Counted from the first letter of the stretch, positions 17,039 through 26,631 are shown. The stretch is DNA of 64,000 nt from Streptomyces sp. NBC_01689 (GCF_036250675.1 NZ_CP109592.1:1240001-1304000), one strand, 5' to 3'. Numbers and translations: made by a program. The notes: generated from the sequence alone by a model not told the origin.

Positions 17039-17521
17039 GTGAAGATCCGGAACTCGACGGCTACCTCGCACCCGTACCGGGATACGCCCGGCCTGTCTGG
17101 GAACGCTGGCCCGCCGGCTGCCGCCGGCGCCTGGGCGGGCCTCGGCACCCGCCAGCACGGAGCCTGGCTCGATCTCGTCCGGGAGCGGGGCTGCCGGCTC
17201 AGGCACCAGGAGCGGCCGGCCGGTTGGACGCGCGTACGAGCTGGGCGGCCGGCACATCACCGACGGACCGGGTTTCTACCTGGCACTCGGCGAGGCCGCC
17301 AACGGGCCGGGCGGCTACTTCGGCCGCTGCCCGGTCGCCCTTGTGGACTGTCTGCCCGGCGACTCGGCTATACCGCCCCCGCACCCCTGATCTGGCGGGA
17401 CGCCGCGACCGCGCGCAGGCACCTGTCCTGCCTCCTGGCGCCGGAGGGCGAACAGTACGACCTGGTCGCCCTGGTGCTCGAAGTCCTGACCGAGGGCGGG
17501 ATGCAGGCCACCTTCACGTGA
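17039..17521 (+). pseudogene. Barstar-family protein with two compensating frameshifts
   Basis: Three segments of one barstar-like (ribonuclease inhibitor) protein occur in two frames. The first reads GAWLDLVRERGCRLRHQERP in frame with the GTG at 17039. The second, reading GGRHITDGPGFYLALGEAAN, is in another frame (about 17235-17360). The third reads GYTAPAPLIWRDAATARRHL and returns to the first frame, ending GGMQATFT. The full frame has no stop, so a 160-residue product with a scrambled middle would be made. No barnase-like RNase lies nearby. It follows the AbiEii-like gene by 10 bp. Sequencing error is an alternative to real mutation. Confidence 0.7.
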
Positions 17522-17630
17522 ACCGGCATCCCACCGTGCCACCGCGGCAATGTCTCGATGCCGCTGCCGACCTGGCCAGGTACGAGCCTGATCGCACGAG
17601 CGGCGTCGTGCACAGGTGCCGACGGAGGGA

Positions 17631-18029
17631 TCAGTCAGCGGTGGTCAGCCTGTGCCACCAGTGACCGCACCCGCTCGCGCAAGTGCGTTCGCGACGTCGT
17701 CCGTCGGCGATCGCGAGCACCGCAACCAGCAGTCGGAACGCCTTACGGCGTTCGTCGCGCGGAGTGAGGGAAGCGATCTTCCCCAGTTGATCGTCGATCC
17801 GACCGCGTGTGATCAGGACCGCCGGTGTGTGCGTGGGGCGCAGACCGGCACGGCGGATGCTCTCCGCTCCGTCCTCGACGACGGCGCGTGCCTGGACACA
17901 GTGGTGGCGCAGAAACAGCAGCGCCGCGGATCGCCCCTCCGGATCGAGTGCGTCGAACCATGCCATGCCCTGTGACATCGGGCGGAGCCCCTGGGCAAGT
18001 TCGTTGAGTATGACGTCGCGTTCGGTCAC
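17631..18029 (-). CDS. DUF5958-family protein
   Basis: A 132-residue protein matching the Streptomyces DUF5958 family over its length: MTERDVILNELAQGLRPMSQ at the start, SIRRAGLRPTHTPAVLITRG in the middle, and the C-terminal CASGCGHWWH. The Cys/His cluster at the end may bind a metal. There is no signal or membrane segment. The function is unknown. It is 45 bp downstream of another minus-strand gene and may share its transcript. Confidence 0.8.
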   Translation of the reverse strand: MTERDVILNELAQGLRPMSQGMAWFDALDPEGRSAALLFLRHHCVQARAVVEDGAESIRRAGLRPTHTPAVLITRGRIDDQLGKIASLTPRDERRKAFRLLVAVLAIADGRRRERTCASGCGHWWHRLTTAD

Positions 18030-18074
18030 GGCTGTCTCCCATCGGTCAAGCGGCGCTTCGCCGCGGAGCCCGGG

Positions 18075-18563
18075 TCAGTGGAACCAGGCAACGAGTCGCA
18101 CATTGTCTGCTCCGTGGAGTTCGCTGAGTGTCCGCATCACGCTCCGGACCGGCCCCCAGTGGGTTGTGTCTCCGGCGACCGATTCTCGGCTTCGCGTGCC
18201 GGAACTCTCCGTCTCCTGCCAGTCGGTGGAGGCAAGCTCGGCCCAGGTGATCCATGTGGTGCCGTGGACGTCAGGAGGTCCGCCGTACGCGGCGTATCCG
18301 GTCTGCAGATCCTCAGACGCGTCGCTCGGAAAGCCGCGGCCTTCGGTCAGAGGGCGGAAGCCGAAGGAGTTCCGGATGCCGAAGATGCAGGCGAGGGCGT
18401 CGTAGGCGTTGCCGTTGTTGAGCAGGGAGAGGTCGATGGCAGCGTGCCACACGGAGTCCTCGTCGTCGGGGCCCCAGAGGCGGGCACCCGGTCGACACTC
18501 GATCATCCCGCTGACTTCGGTGGACATGCGGGCATGCTGCCCGCACGACCCATGAGTCGGCAT
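18075..18563 (-). CDS. Hypothetical protein
   Basis: A 162-residue soluble protein with no recognised domain. It reads MIECRPGARLWGPDDEDSVW, LSLLNNGNAYDALACIFGIR and WITWAELASTDWQE, which look like real conserved sequence. The ATG at 18563 is preceded by AGAGGAAAAGCGG, a good ribosome binding site; an alternative ATG at 18527 lacks one. It is upstream of the DUF5958 gene on the same strand. Related proteins seem common in Streptomyces, but I cannot name a function. Confidence 0.65.
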   Translation of the reverse strand: MPTHGSCGQHARMSTEVSGMIECRPGARLWGPDDEDSVWHAAIDLSLLNNGNAYDALACIFGIRNSFGFRPLTEGRGFPSDASEDLQTGYAAYGGPPDVHGTTWITWAELASTDWQETESSGTRSRESVAGDTTHWGPVRSVMRTLSELHGADNVRLVAWFH

Positions 18564-18677
18564 CCGCTTTTCCTCTGACCCGCCTCGCCATCAGTTCCAG
18601 CGGCCGCCTCAGGCGCTCGTGCCGGAGACGGGAACCACCAGCAGCGCGCGCCGTCGGCATCATCATCGTCGGAGGCC

Positions 18678-18988
18678 GTGACGACGGCTCCGGGCAGCAG
18701 CGCACTTCCGGAGAATCCGCACTACGACGAGAACCACGCGTACCGCCTGGCCGGGGAACCCGCCCCCGCCAACCGGGCAGCAGGGGAGGCCAGCGTGCGT
18801 CTGCTCCGTCCCGCTCTGGAGATGATGCGAAAGAACAAGCAGTTCGCCGAGAAGGACGTACGGGCCCTTGTGGCCGAGCGGGGATGCGGCGACGACAACG
18901 GCCTCGCGACCAACTCCGGGTGGTCCCAGTACGAGCGGGTCTGGTTCTCCTTCCACAACGGCATGGCTACGAAGACGCCGATCCGCCG
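18678..18988 (+). pseudogene. Hypothetical gene, truncated by an IS remnant
   Basis: The frame from the GTG at 18678 gives LRPALEMMRKNKQFAEKDVR and GWSQYERVWFSFHNGMA, which looks coding. At about 18985 the sequence passes into an IS5-type transposase fragment in another frame, and the original frame runs on to 19139 with Arg/Ala-rich, non-coding-looking residues. The start is weak because GGAGG is only two bases from the GTG. The family is not recognised. Confidence 0.45.
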
Positions 18989-18989
18989 T

Positions 18990-19062
18990 GGATCGTGCCG
19001 GCGGGCTGTGGGCGCGGATCGAGCCGTTGCTGCCAGTTGTGCCGCGCCGAACAGATCATCAC
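18990..19062 (+). mobile_element. IS5-family transposase fragment (N-terminal)
   Basis: The plus strand reads VPAGLWARIEPLLPVVPRRT, the typical N-terminus of Streptomyces IS5-type transposases (V.D.LW..IEPLLP). No further transposase sequence follows, so only about 70 bp are recognisable. Confidence 0.65.
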
Positions 19063-19431
19063 GCACCGGACCTCCAGGGCCCGGCCGCGCCCGGCCTGCC
19101 GCTTTTGCGGCGCGCTCGGGGGCCGTGGCGGCACGGTGACATCACGCCGGGTAACTGCGCGGCAGAGTCTCCGAGATACGGCCGCGTCTCGTGATTGCAG
19201 CCTCGTACGACCATGCCCCCGCCGCGAACCGCCTCCCATACGGCCGACATCACCACCCGACAACTCCATGACGAGAGCCTTAAGTTCGGCTTCATGGCTG
19301 TTGTTCAGCAGGCGGTCCACGCAGTGACGGCGGAGCCGTTCGCATCTACAGGCAGATAGTCAGGAATTCAAGTACTTACATTTCTTCTGCAGAGGTGGTC
19401 GGATCAGTCGATCACTGACTCTGGAGGGAAT
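19063..19431. other. Upstream region of the subtilisin gene
   Basis: About 370 bp without a gene. The last 90 bp are noticeably AT-richer (around 19355-19395) and probably hold the promoter of the protease gene. GGAGGG ends just before its GTG start. Confidence 0.45.
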
Positions 19432-22400
19432 GTGCTGCTCCCATTTGCCCGAAGAGCCGCGGCGTCCGTCGCCGCAGTTCTTGTTGGCACCATGGCGGCC
19501 CCTGCAACGGCCCATGCCACCGCGTTTTCCCCGTCCCCGCACGCCACTTCGGGCGAACACAGCGGTGCACGGAGCTCGCCGGTCCCGGTGACGCTGATCA
19601 CTGGCGACAAGGTGACGGCAACTCAGGAGCCGGGCGGAACGGTGTCGGTGGACGAGGTCGTGCACGCGCCGGGAGCCGAAGGATCGGTACGCGTCGCCAC
19701 TGAGGGCAGGGACACTTTCGTGTACCCCGATGTCGCCCTGCCCTACATCGCGTCCGGCCGGCTCGACAAACAGCTCTTCAACATCACCCAGTTGATGGCC
19801 CAGGGGTACGACGACACCCACGCGAGCGCGCTCCCTTTGATCATCACTCGCTCACAAGGCGCGTCCGCTCTCAAGAGCGGCGCTTCCGGCGAGGGGCAAC
19901 TGCCCGACGTACCGCTGCCGGGGTCGAAGACAACGATGGGTCTTCCGTCCGTCAACGGTGAAGCCGTCGAAGCCCGGCGGTCGAAGGCCTCCGCCTTCTG
20001 GTCCGCCCTGACCGGCACCGGCGGGAAGGACGTACTGCGGCCCACCGGGGCCACCGGCGTGAGCCCGGACGAGGTGAAGGCACCGTCGTTCGCCGCTGGT
20101 GTCGACAAGGTCTGGCTCGACGCCAAGGCGCAGGCGGACCTTGCCGACACCACGGCGCAGATCGGTGCCCCCAAAGCCTGGGAAGCAGGGGGCACCGGCG
20201 CAGGTGTCCGGGTCGCGGTCCTCGATTCCGGAGCGGACACCACTCATCCGGATCTGGTCGACCGCGTTGTGGGAACCCGCAGCTTCGTCGCGGGTGAGGA
20301 CGTCGTCGACCACAACGGACATGGAACGCACACCGCCTCCACCGTGGCCGGGACCGGGGCCGCCTCCGACGGAAAGGAACGGGGTGTCGCCCCCGGCGCC
20401 GATCTGCTCGTGGGCAAGGTCCTCGGCGACAACGGGTCCGGTCCGATATCCGGGATCATCGCGGGCATGGAGTGGGCGGCTCGGACCGAGCACGCCAAGG
20501 TGATCAACATGAGCCTGGGTACGCCGGCTTGGCACACTCAGGACGATCCGCTGAGCCAGGCGGTCAACCAGCTGAGTGCGGAGACGGGCGCACTCTTCGT
20601 CATCGCCGCGGGCAACTCGGGCAACAACCCGTACAGCGTCAGTGCGCCGGGAACCGCGGACGCCGCTCTCACCGTGGGTGCGGTGGACGCCTCCGACCGT
20701 CTCGCCGACTTCTCCAGCGCGGGGCCGCGGATGAACGACGACGCCCTCAAGCCCGACCTCACCGCCCCGGGCGTGGACGTACTGGCCGCACGCTCGCAGC
20801 AGATGAGTTGGGGCGAGGGCTACTACCGTTCGGACAGCGGTACTTCGATGGCTGCGCCACATGTCGCGGGAGCGGCGGTGCTCCTGGCGCAGAAGCACCC
20901 GACGTGGACCGGGCAGCGCATCAAGGACGCCCTGATGAGCACCAGCGCCCTGACCCCTGACTACAGTCCGTACCAGGCCGGAGCCGGCCGGCTGGACGTG
21001 GGCACCGCCTACCTTCAGGACCAGGTCGTCGCGAGCGGATCCGTGGACGCGGGACTCGTCCCGTGGTCCAGCGGTCAGAAGCCGAAACCGGTCGACCGGC
21101 GGATCGTCTACACCAACACGACCGGCCACCCGATCACGTTGCGCCTCACGGTGGACCACGGCAACTCGCCCGCGGGAGTGTTCGCCCTTGCGGCCGACCA
21201 CGTCACAGTACCCGCGCGCGGAACCTCGTCGATCGGAGTCGTAGCCGACCCGAAGAGCCTGGCCCCGGGCCAGTACGCCGCTCAGGTCACCGCCCGCTCC
21301 GCAGCCGGCGCCGTGCACACTGCCGTGGGCCTGTCCGTGGAGTCGGAGAAGTACTCTCTGACAGTCCACCTGAAGGACCGGGCGGGCAAGCCTGTCAGTG
21401 GTGAGGTCGAGATCACCGGTGCCGACGGGAGGACCACCGTGATGTGGGTCCCGGACGGCACACTCACCAGCCGCTGGGCACCCGGTTCTTACACCGTCGT
21501 CTCCACGCTGGACGTGGAAGGCCGCCACGGACCGCACTCCCTGGGCTTCGCCGTCCTCACCGTCCCCGAGCTCAAACTGACGTCCGACAAGGATGTCGAT
21601 CTGGACGCCTCGCGCATACGCCAGGTCAAGGTGGCGACGCCCAAGCCCACGTCCGTCTCCACCAGCAGGATCGACCTCTTCCGTTCCTTCACCTCCAGCG
21701 AGCCCACGCCCGCCGACGGGCAGGCACTGCACGAGATCCTCATGCCCTCCGCCGCCTACGACAGCCTCTGGGCCCTTCCCACCAGGGGCAAGGTGACCAA
21801 GGGCAGCTTCGTCTTCACCACCCGGATCCGTGCCAAGCAGACCCCACTGATGATCACCTACAGGGGGCACGTCCTCGACGACACACTGCTGGTGCAACCA
21901 GGATCTGCTCGGTTCCACGGCGGCAGCACACGCGTCGACGCAGTATTCGCCGGAAGCGGCGCGCCGGCCGACTACGCGGGCCTGAACGCACGGGGCAAGG
22001 CCGTGATCGTCCGTAGCACTGCGGCCGTGGCCCCGACGGACCAGGCGGCCGCGGCGCACGCCGCGTCGGCGGCCATGCTCCTGGTCGTCAACGACGGCGA
22101 CGGCCGCAAGAACGACTGGTACGGCGACCCGGACGAGAAGACGACCGGCCCCCTCCCGGTCGCGACGGTCACCAAGGACGACGGCGAGGCACTGATCAAG
22201 ACCCTCGCAGCCGCGGGAAAGACCAAGGTCAAGTTGACGGTCGAGGCCCATCCCGCGCCGGAGTACTTGTACGACCTTGCCGACTACCACCAGGGAGGTG
22301 TGCCGGACGACCCGTCCGCCGCGACCGGTCCCGGAAGCCTCGCCCGTATCGACAACACCTTCGCCCCGCCCGCCGGCAAGCAGATCCTCGAAAGCCGGGA

Positions 22401-23277
22401 GGACAGCCCGTCGTACGAGTACTGGCCGGCCGCCTATCCCTACTCCGTGTACGGGGGGACGCGCGTCCCCCCGTTCCCGAGAGAGCCCGTCGCCCCTGGG
22501 CACCGCACCGACTGGGTCTCCGCCGGGAACGGCATCAAGTGGCAGCAGTACGCGACCATCGACGGATGGTCGACCTTCACCGACATCGCGAGTCACCCGC
22601 CGCGCAGCGTGCAGAGCGAACACTGGTTCGGCCCCATCACCCGCCCGCGCATGGTCAGCTTCGAGGTCCCGCACCGTGTCGGCAACGCCATGGGCGGAAT
22701 ACTCGCGGGGTTCGGCGACGGAGGATCCGCGCACAGCGGTGACACCGGCCTCATGTCCCGGAGCTTCTCCCTCTACCAGGGGGATCGACTGCTGATGCAG
22801 AACGGCCCGCGACCCGACTTCGGTGTCGGGGACCTGGCCCCGCAGAAACTCCCCTACCGACTCGTCGCCGACACGAAGGGCAACACCGACCTCACCCCCT
22901 ACTCCACCACCACACACACCGAGTGGAGATTCAGCTCCGGCAACGTCGAGGACGAGGCCATACCGCTGGTCCAACTCGACTACGGAACCGACCTGGACCT
23001 CGCCGGGCGGGCAGAACGCGCGTCAGGCTTCTCGGTCAAGCCCGTCGTCGTCGGCAGCGATGCCGCTCGGGACGCGGCCGGCTCGGTCAAGCTGGAAGTG
23101 TCCTACGACGACGGCGCCTCCTGGCACAGGCAGTCGCTGAAGGAGGACAAGGGCAGCTGGCAGACGCGGCTCCATGCGCCTGCCCGGGCGGACTACGTAT
23201 CCCTTCGGGTCACCGTCGAGCAGCGCAACGGCGGCGGCATCAGCCAGACCGTCCACCGGGCCTTCGGCCTCAAGTAG
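19432..23277 (+). CDS. Large secreted S8 (subtilisin-like) serine protease
   Basis: A 1281-residue secreted protease. Residues 1-32 form a signal peptide (basic start, hydrophobic core, ATAHATA cleavage region). A propeptide of about 200 residues is likely. The S8 catalytic triad is complete: Asp265 in AVLDSGADTTHP, His297 in NGHGTHTAS and Ser472 in SGTSMAAPHVAG, with the oxyanion Asn in AAGNSGNNP. A PA (protease-associated) domain lies at about 820-930, and beta-rich domains fill the C-terminal half. The GTG start follows GGAGGG. It is monocistronic and followed by a hairpin. It probably degrades extracellular protein. Its C-terminus has no sortase motif or membrane anchor. Confidence 0.92.
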   Translation: MLLPFARRAAASVAAVLVGTMAAPATAHATAFSPSPHATSGEHSGARSSPVPVTLITGDKVTATQEPGGTVSVDEVVHAPGAEGSVRVATEGRDTFVYPDVALPYIASGRLDKQLFNITQLMAQGYDDTHASALPLIITRSQGASALKSGASGEGQLPDVPLPGSKTTMGLPSVNGEAVEARRSKASAFWSALTGTGGKDVLRPTGATGVSPDEVKAPSFAAGVDKVWLDAKAQADLADTTAQIGAPKAWEAGGTGAGVRVAVLDSGADTTHPDLVDRVVGTRSFVAGEDVVDHNGHGTHTASTVAGTGAASDGKERGVAPGADLLVGKVLGDNGSGPISGIIAGMEWAARTEHAKVINMSLGTPAWHTQDDPLSQAVNQLSAETGALFVIAAGNSGNNPYSVSAPGTADAALTVGAVDASDRLADFSSAGPRMNDDALKPDLTAPGVDVLAARSQQMSWGEGYYRSDSGTSMAAPHVAGAAVLLAQKHPTWTGQRIKDALMSTSALTPDYSPYQAGAGRLDVGTAYLQDQVVASGSVDAGLVPWSSGQKPKPVDRRIVYTNTTGHPITLRLTVDHGNSPAGVFALAADHVTVPARGTSSIGVVADPKSLAPGQYAAQVTARSAAGAVHTAVGLSVESEKYSLTVHLKDRAGKPVSGEVEITGADGRTTVMWVPDGTLTSRWAPGSYTVVSTLDVEGRHGPHSLGFAVLTVPELKLTSDKDVDLDASRIRQVKVATPKPTSVSTSRIDLFRSFTSSEPTPADGQALHEILMPSAAYDSLWALPTRGKVTKGSFVFTTRIRAKQTPLMITYRGHVLDDTLLVQPGSARFHGGSTRVDAVFAGSGAPADYAGLNARGKAVIVRSTAAVAPTDQAAAAHAASAAMLLVVNDGDGRKNDWYGDPDEKTTGPLPVATVTKDDGEALIKTLAAAGKTKVKLTVEAHPAPEYLYDLADYHQGGVPDDPSAATGPGSLARIDNTFAPPAGKQILESREDSPSYEYWPAAYPYSVYGGTRVPPFPREPVAPGHRTDWVSAGNGIKWQQYATIDGWSTFTDIASHPPRSVQSEHWFGPITRPRMVSFEVPHRVGNAMGGILAGFGDGGSAHSGDTGLMSRSFSLYQGDRLLMQNGPRPDFGVGDLAPQKLPYRLVADTKGNTDLTPYSTTTHTEWRFSSGNVEDEAIPLVQLDYGTDLDLAGRAERASGFSVKPVVVGSDAARDAAGSVKLEVSYDDGASWHRQSLKEDKGSWQTRLHAPARADYVSLRVTVEQRNGGGISQTVHRAFGLK

Positions 23278-23284
23278 CCCCCGC

Positions 23285-23329
23285 AAGCGGCCGGAGTCCA
23301 GGCCCGACAACACCGGGCTCCGGCCGCTT
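23285..23329 (+). terminator. Terminator of the S8 protease gene
   Basis: AAGCGGCCGGAG at 23285-23296 pairs exactly with CTCCGGCCGCTT at 23318-23329, giving a 12-bp stem with a 21-base loop that itself contains a short pairing. It starts 8 bp after the stop codon. Confidence 0.85.
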
Positions 23330-23397
23330 CGGAGTGACGACAGTGGACAACCCGCACGGGCGGCTTGCGCAGCCTGCGCCGTGAGGCGGAAGTCTGT

Positions 23398-24600
23398 GAG
23401 CACCCATCCCCCTTCCCGCCGAGGGCCTGCAACTGACCGGCGAGGGCGGGCTGCTGCAGCAGCTGACGAAGCGGCTGCTGGAGTCCGCCCTGGAGAGCGA
23501 GATCACCGACCACCTCGGTTATGACAAGCACGATCCGGCCGGGAAGAACGGCGGCAACTCCCGCAACGGGGCCCGCGCGAAGACCGTGCTGACCGACGTT
23601 GGTCCAGTGGAGATATCCGTGCCCCGCGACCGCGACGGCAGCTTCGAGACGAAGCTCGTCAAGAAGCGGCAGAAGCGCCTGCCCGGCGTGGACGAGATGG
23701 TCATCTCCCTGTCCGCGAAGGACTGACGACTGGTGAGGTCCAGGCCTACCTCGCGGAGGTCTACGGTGCCGACGTCTCGCGCCAGACGATCTCCACGATC
23801 ACCGACAAGGTCCTCGACGGCATGGCCGAATGGCAGAACCGGCCGCTGGACGCCGTCTATCCAGTGGTCTTCAGAGACGCGATCCACGTGAAGATCCGCG
23901 ACGGCGCCGTCGCCAACCGGCCCGTCTACGTGGCACTGGCCGTCACCGTTGAGGGCCGGCGCGAGATCCTCGGTTTGTGGGCCGACGACGGCGGTGAGGG
24001 CGCCAGGCACCGGCTGCACATCCTCACCGAGATCAAGAACCGCGGCGTGAGCGACGTGCTGATCCTGGTCTGCGACGGCCTGAAGGGCCTGCCCGACGCG
24101 GTCGAGTCCGTCTGGCCGAGGACGGTCGTGTAGACCTGCCCGGTCCACCTGCTGCGGAACTCTTTCCGCTATGCCGCCCGCCAGGACTGGGACAAGATCG
24201 CCAAGGTTCTCAAGCCCGTCTACACCGCTGCGACCGAGGATGCCGCCCTGGAACGGCTCGCCGAGTTCGCCGACGCCTGGGGCAGGAAGTATCCGGCGAT
24301 CGTGAAGCTGCGGGAGAACGCCTGGGAGGAGTTCACCCCGTTCCTGCGGTTCGACACCGAGATCCGCCGGATCGTCTGCACCACCAATGCGATCGCGTCC
24401 GTGAACGCGCGAATCCGACGGGCGGTCAAGTCCCGCGGGAACTCCCCCAAAGAGCAGGCCCGCACTGAAGCGCGTCTATATGGCGATCACGTCACTCGAC
24501 CCCACCGGCCGAGGTCAGGCCCGCTGGACCCTGCGCTGGAAGCGCCCTGAACGCCTTCGACACCACCTTCGACGGACGACTCTCCGCAGCCCACCAATAA
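23398..24600 (+). pseudogene. IS256-family transposase, multiply inactivated
   Basis: All the main parts of an IS256 mutator-type transposase are readable. The start region reads LTGEGGLLQQLTKRLLESAL. The DDE residues are seen in DAIHVKIRDG, LVCDGLKGLPDA and AWEEFTPFLRFD. Three lesions are visible. A single G is lost at about 23725 (SAKD then stop, where SAKGLTTGEVQAYL continues in another frame). A TAG at 24131 replaces Gln in VV(Q)TC. A frameshift at about 24465 moves the C-terminus KRVYMAITSLDPTGRGQARW into another frame. The 5' end and left inverted repeat are not found. Its right end is interrupted by the ISL3 element. Confidence 0.9.
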
Positions 24601-24622
24601 TCCTGAACACCCTGGTTACACT

Positions 24623-24630
24623 GTTCGATT
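24623..24630. repeat. Target-site duplication, left copy (GTTCGATT)
   Basis: GTTCGATT directly precedes the left inverted repeat of the ISL3 element and is repeated at 26282-26289 directly after the right one. Confidence 0.9.
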
Positions 24631-24667
24631 GGCCCTGTCTCGCCTTCGGTGGTGACGGAGCGTGCTG

Positions 24668-26226
24668 TTATCCGAGGAGGATGCGGTGCCGGAGCAGGGT
24701 GAAGCCTGCTCGTCCGTGCATCTGGCGCGCGATCCGTTTGGTCTTGGTGTTGACGCCCTCGGTGGGGCCGTTGCTGTACGGAAGCGTGAGCCCGGCGATC
24801 ACGGCGTCGATGTCCCGGTCCAGGCCCCGGGTGAAGGCGTGTAGGTGGGGGAGGTCGGCTGTTCGGACTTGGGCGATCCAGTGCGTGAGCGCATGGGCGT
24901 TGTGGGTGTGTGGGGTAAGGAGCGGGGCGAACTCTCCGATGTCTGAGGCCAGTTGGGTCATCTCGGGGCAGGCGGCGGTGAGCTTGGCCAGGAGTTTGTG
25001 CTGCTCGGGCTTGAGGTTGTCGGGTCTGGTCAGCAGCATCCGGGCGAGCCGGCGTGGCGAGATATGGCTGCGGTCGGCGCCCGTGCGGCCTTGGTTGATG
25101 TACTTGTGCAGAAGGTTCAGGCAGCCCGTGAAGCCGAGGGTCTTGATCTCTTCGAAGAGGTGCTGGACGGGGACGCCGGGCTCTTCACTTCCGCGTTTGC
25201 GCAGGTGCTCGCGGTAGGGATCGACCAGGCTGGCACGGTACTTGGGGACGCGGAGCATGCGCTCGGGCCGGTCTGCTCGGGCGTAGCGTTTGACGGTGTT
25301 CAGGGCCAGTTGGAGGCGGCGGGCGCATTCGAGCAGGCCCACGCCCTTCCCGAGCGGGCCATGGACTTGGTGCCAGCGTTCGAGGGTGGTCTGGGCGCGG
25401 GGCCCGTCGTAGATCGGCGCGTCCAGTACGGTAGCCCAGCAGGTGCTGTGTGCCTTCACCTCGCTCAGGGCGGCTTCGCACAGGTTCTTCCATAAGTGCC
25501 AGCGGTCACCGACTTGCACCGCGTCAGGCAGAGCGCGGCGGATGGCCTCGGCGTAGGTGGTTGAGCCGTCGCGGCACACGACCTCGATGCCCGGATGCTC
25601 GCGCAGCCAGGCTTCCAGCGTGTCGGCCGTGCGGTCGGGCAGTACGTCGATCCGTTCATGGGTTTCGGCGTCGATCACCACGGTGGCATAGCGGTCGCGC
25701 CGGCGCAGGGCGAAGTCGTCGACGCCGATCACGCGGGGCACCCGCCCGGTGGGCAACGGGATGCGCAGCAGGGTGCGCAGGGCCGTGTGACGGGACAGGA
25801 CCACCGCGAGTATCGCCAGCAAACGTGATCCCGCCCGGCCCGCTAACTCTTTGACCATGGCCTTGACCTGCCTGGTCAGACGAGCGGTGCGTCGCTGGTA
25901 TCGCTCCAGCACCCCGGGCACCTGTTCGCGGAAGGTGTGGCGGCAGCCTCGCGTGGGGCACACCAGACGCCGCACCCGCACACGGACCACCACCCGTCGT
26001 CCGTCGACCGGAACGTCGGCCACCGTCCGCCAGTGATAGCCGTGCACCCGTCCCGACGAGTGCCGTGCACCCGTCCCGACGAGGCCCCGCACACCGGGCA
26101 GACCGCGGTGTCCAGCAGCGTCCGGGCCCGCACCACGATCCGCTCACCCTCGTCGGCAACGTCCTCGATGACCAGCGGGGACAGACCCGAAAACACCGTC
26201 GGCACAAGCTCGTTGACACTCATCAC
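24668..26226 (-). pseudogene. ISL3-family transposase disrupted by a 23-bp duplication
   Basis: The N-terminus (MSVNELVPTVFSGLSPLVIE, then the zinc-finger cysteines CPVCG) reads from 26226 to about 26070. The remainder, starting GRVHGYHWRTVADVPVDGRR, is in another frame and runs to 24668. It includes the second zinc-finger cysteines in VCPTRGC and the DDE core (GVDDFALRRRDRYATVVID, GDRWHLWKNL, LPYSNGPTEGVNTKTKRI). The frame change is caused by a duplicated segment at 26040-26083 with a 23-base period; removing one unit rejoins the protein exactly. An N-terminally truncated product could still be translated from internal starts but would lack the zinc finger. Confidence 0.9.
26040..26083. repeat. 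21-bp tandem copies with 23-base period
   Basis: Positions 26040-26060 and 26063-26083 are identical. The period of 23 is not a multiple of three and shifts the transposase frame. Confidence 0.93.
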
Positions 26227-26281
26227 ATGAAGGTCAACGACCCTGACAACTCTCCGTCAGCACCGAATGTGAGACAGGGCC

Positions 26282-26289
26282 GTTCGATT
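26282..26289. repeat. Target-site duplication, right copy (GTTCGATT)
   Basis: This is identical to 24623-24630 and directly abuts the right end of the ISL3 element. Confidence 0.9.
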
Positions 26290-26385
26290 GATAGACCCCC
26301 CAGTAGTACCTTCTGACGTTTTAACGGGGTATGGGTTTCGCCGACGACGCGACTGAGTGCCTTTCTGCCCGGGTATAGAGCGCAC

Positions 26386-26631
26386 ATGGGGGAACCTCGG
26401 ACGCAGGAGCAGAGGGATGCCGCGACCGTCGAGGCCATGTTCGCCCTTATCTGTGCGTTGTGCATGGCCGGGACCGTCTTCGCGGTGGTGACGTGTCCTG
26501 CTCTGATCTTCAGCATGGTGCATGGAGAGGCCCGGCGTGTACTGATCGTCTGCGGGAAGGGCGCCGGGCTGGCAGTATTTCTTGCCTGGCTTGCGATCGG
26601 AACACGGCGACGCTGGAGCCGCCGCTCCTGA
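26386..26631 (+). CDS. Small two-helix membrane protein, DUF6332-like
   Basis: An 81-residue protein with a short acidic/polar start (MGEPRTQEQRDAATVEAMFA) and two hydrophobic helices, about 17-45 and 55-72, ending in a basic tail (TRRRWSRRS). The TQEQRDAATVE start and size match the Streptomyces DUF6332 family as I recall it. No ribosome binding site is obvious upstream of the ATG. The function is unknown. It lies between two IS remnants, so its expression is doubtful. Confidence 0.55.
   Translation: MGEPRTQEQRDAATVEAMFALICALCMAGTVFAVVTCPALIFSMVHGEARRVLIVCGKGAGLAVFLAWLAIGTRRRWSRRS

Larger units (their letters stand above)
24631..26281. mobile_element. Complete ISL3-family insertion sequence (1651 bp)
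   Basis: The element is bounded by imperfect 25-bp inverted repeats at 24631-24655 and 26257-26281 that share GGCCCTGTCTC at their tips. It is flanked by the 8-bp duplication GTTCGATT, as expected for ISL3 family members. It contains one minus-strand transposase gene, which is broken. Structural completeness with intact target duplication indicates a comparatively recent insertion. Confidence 0.9.
24615..26300. repeat. Probable IS256-type right end, split by the ISL3 element
   Basis: Joining 24615-24630 to 26290-26300 gives a terminal sequence beginning GTTACACTGTTCGATT and ending GATAGACCCCC. On the other strand this starts GGGGGTCTATCAATCGAACA, which resembles IS256-family terminal repeats (GGGTCTGTCA...). 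The junction is exactly where the ISL3 element and its target duplication sit. Confidence 0.6.

Noticed and set aside
19852..22974. A 1040-residue open frame antisense to the S8 protease gene
   Set aside because: It is a high-GC shadow. The sense strand carries a complete catalytic triad and signal peptide, while the antisense product is Arg/Gly/His-rich without domains.
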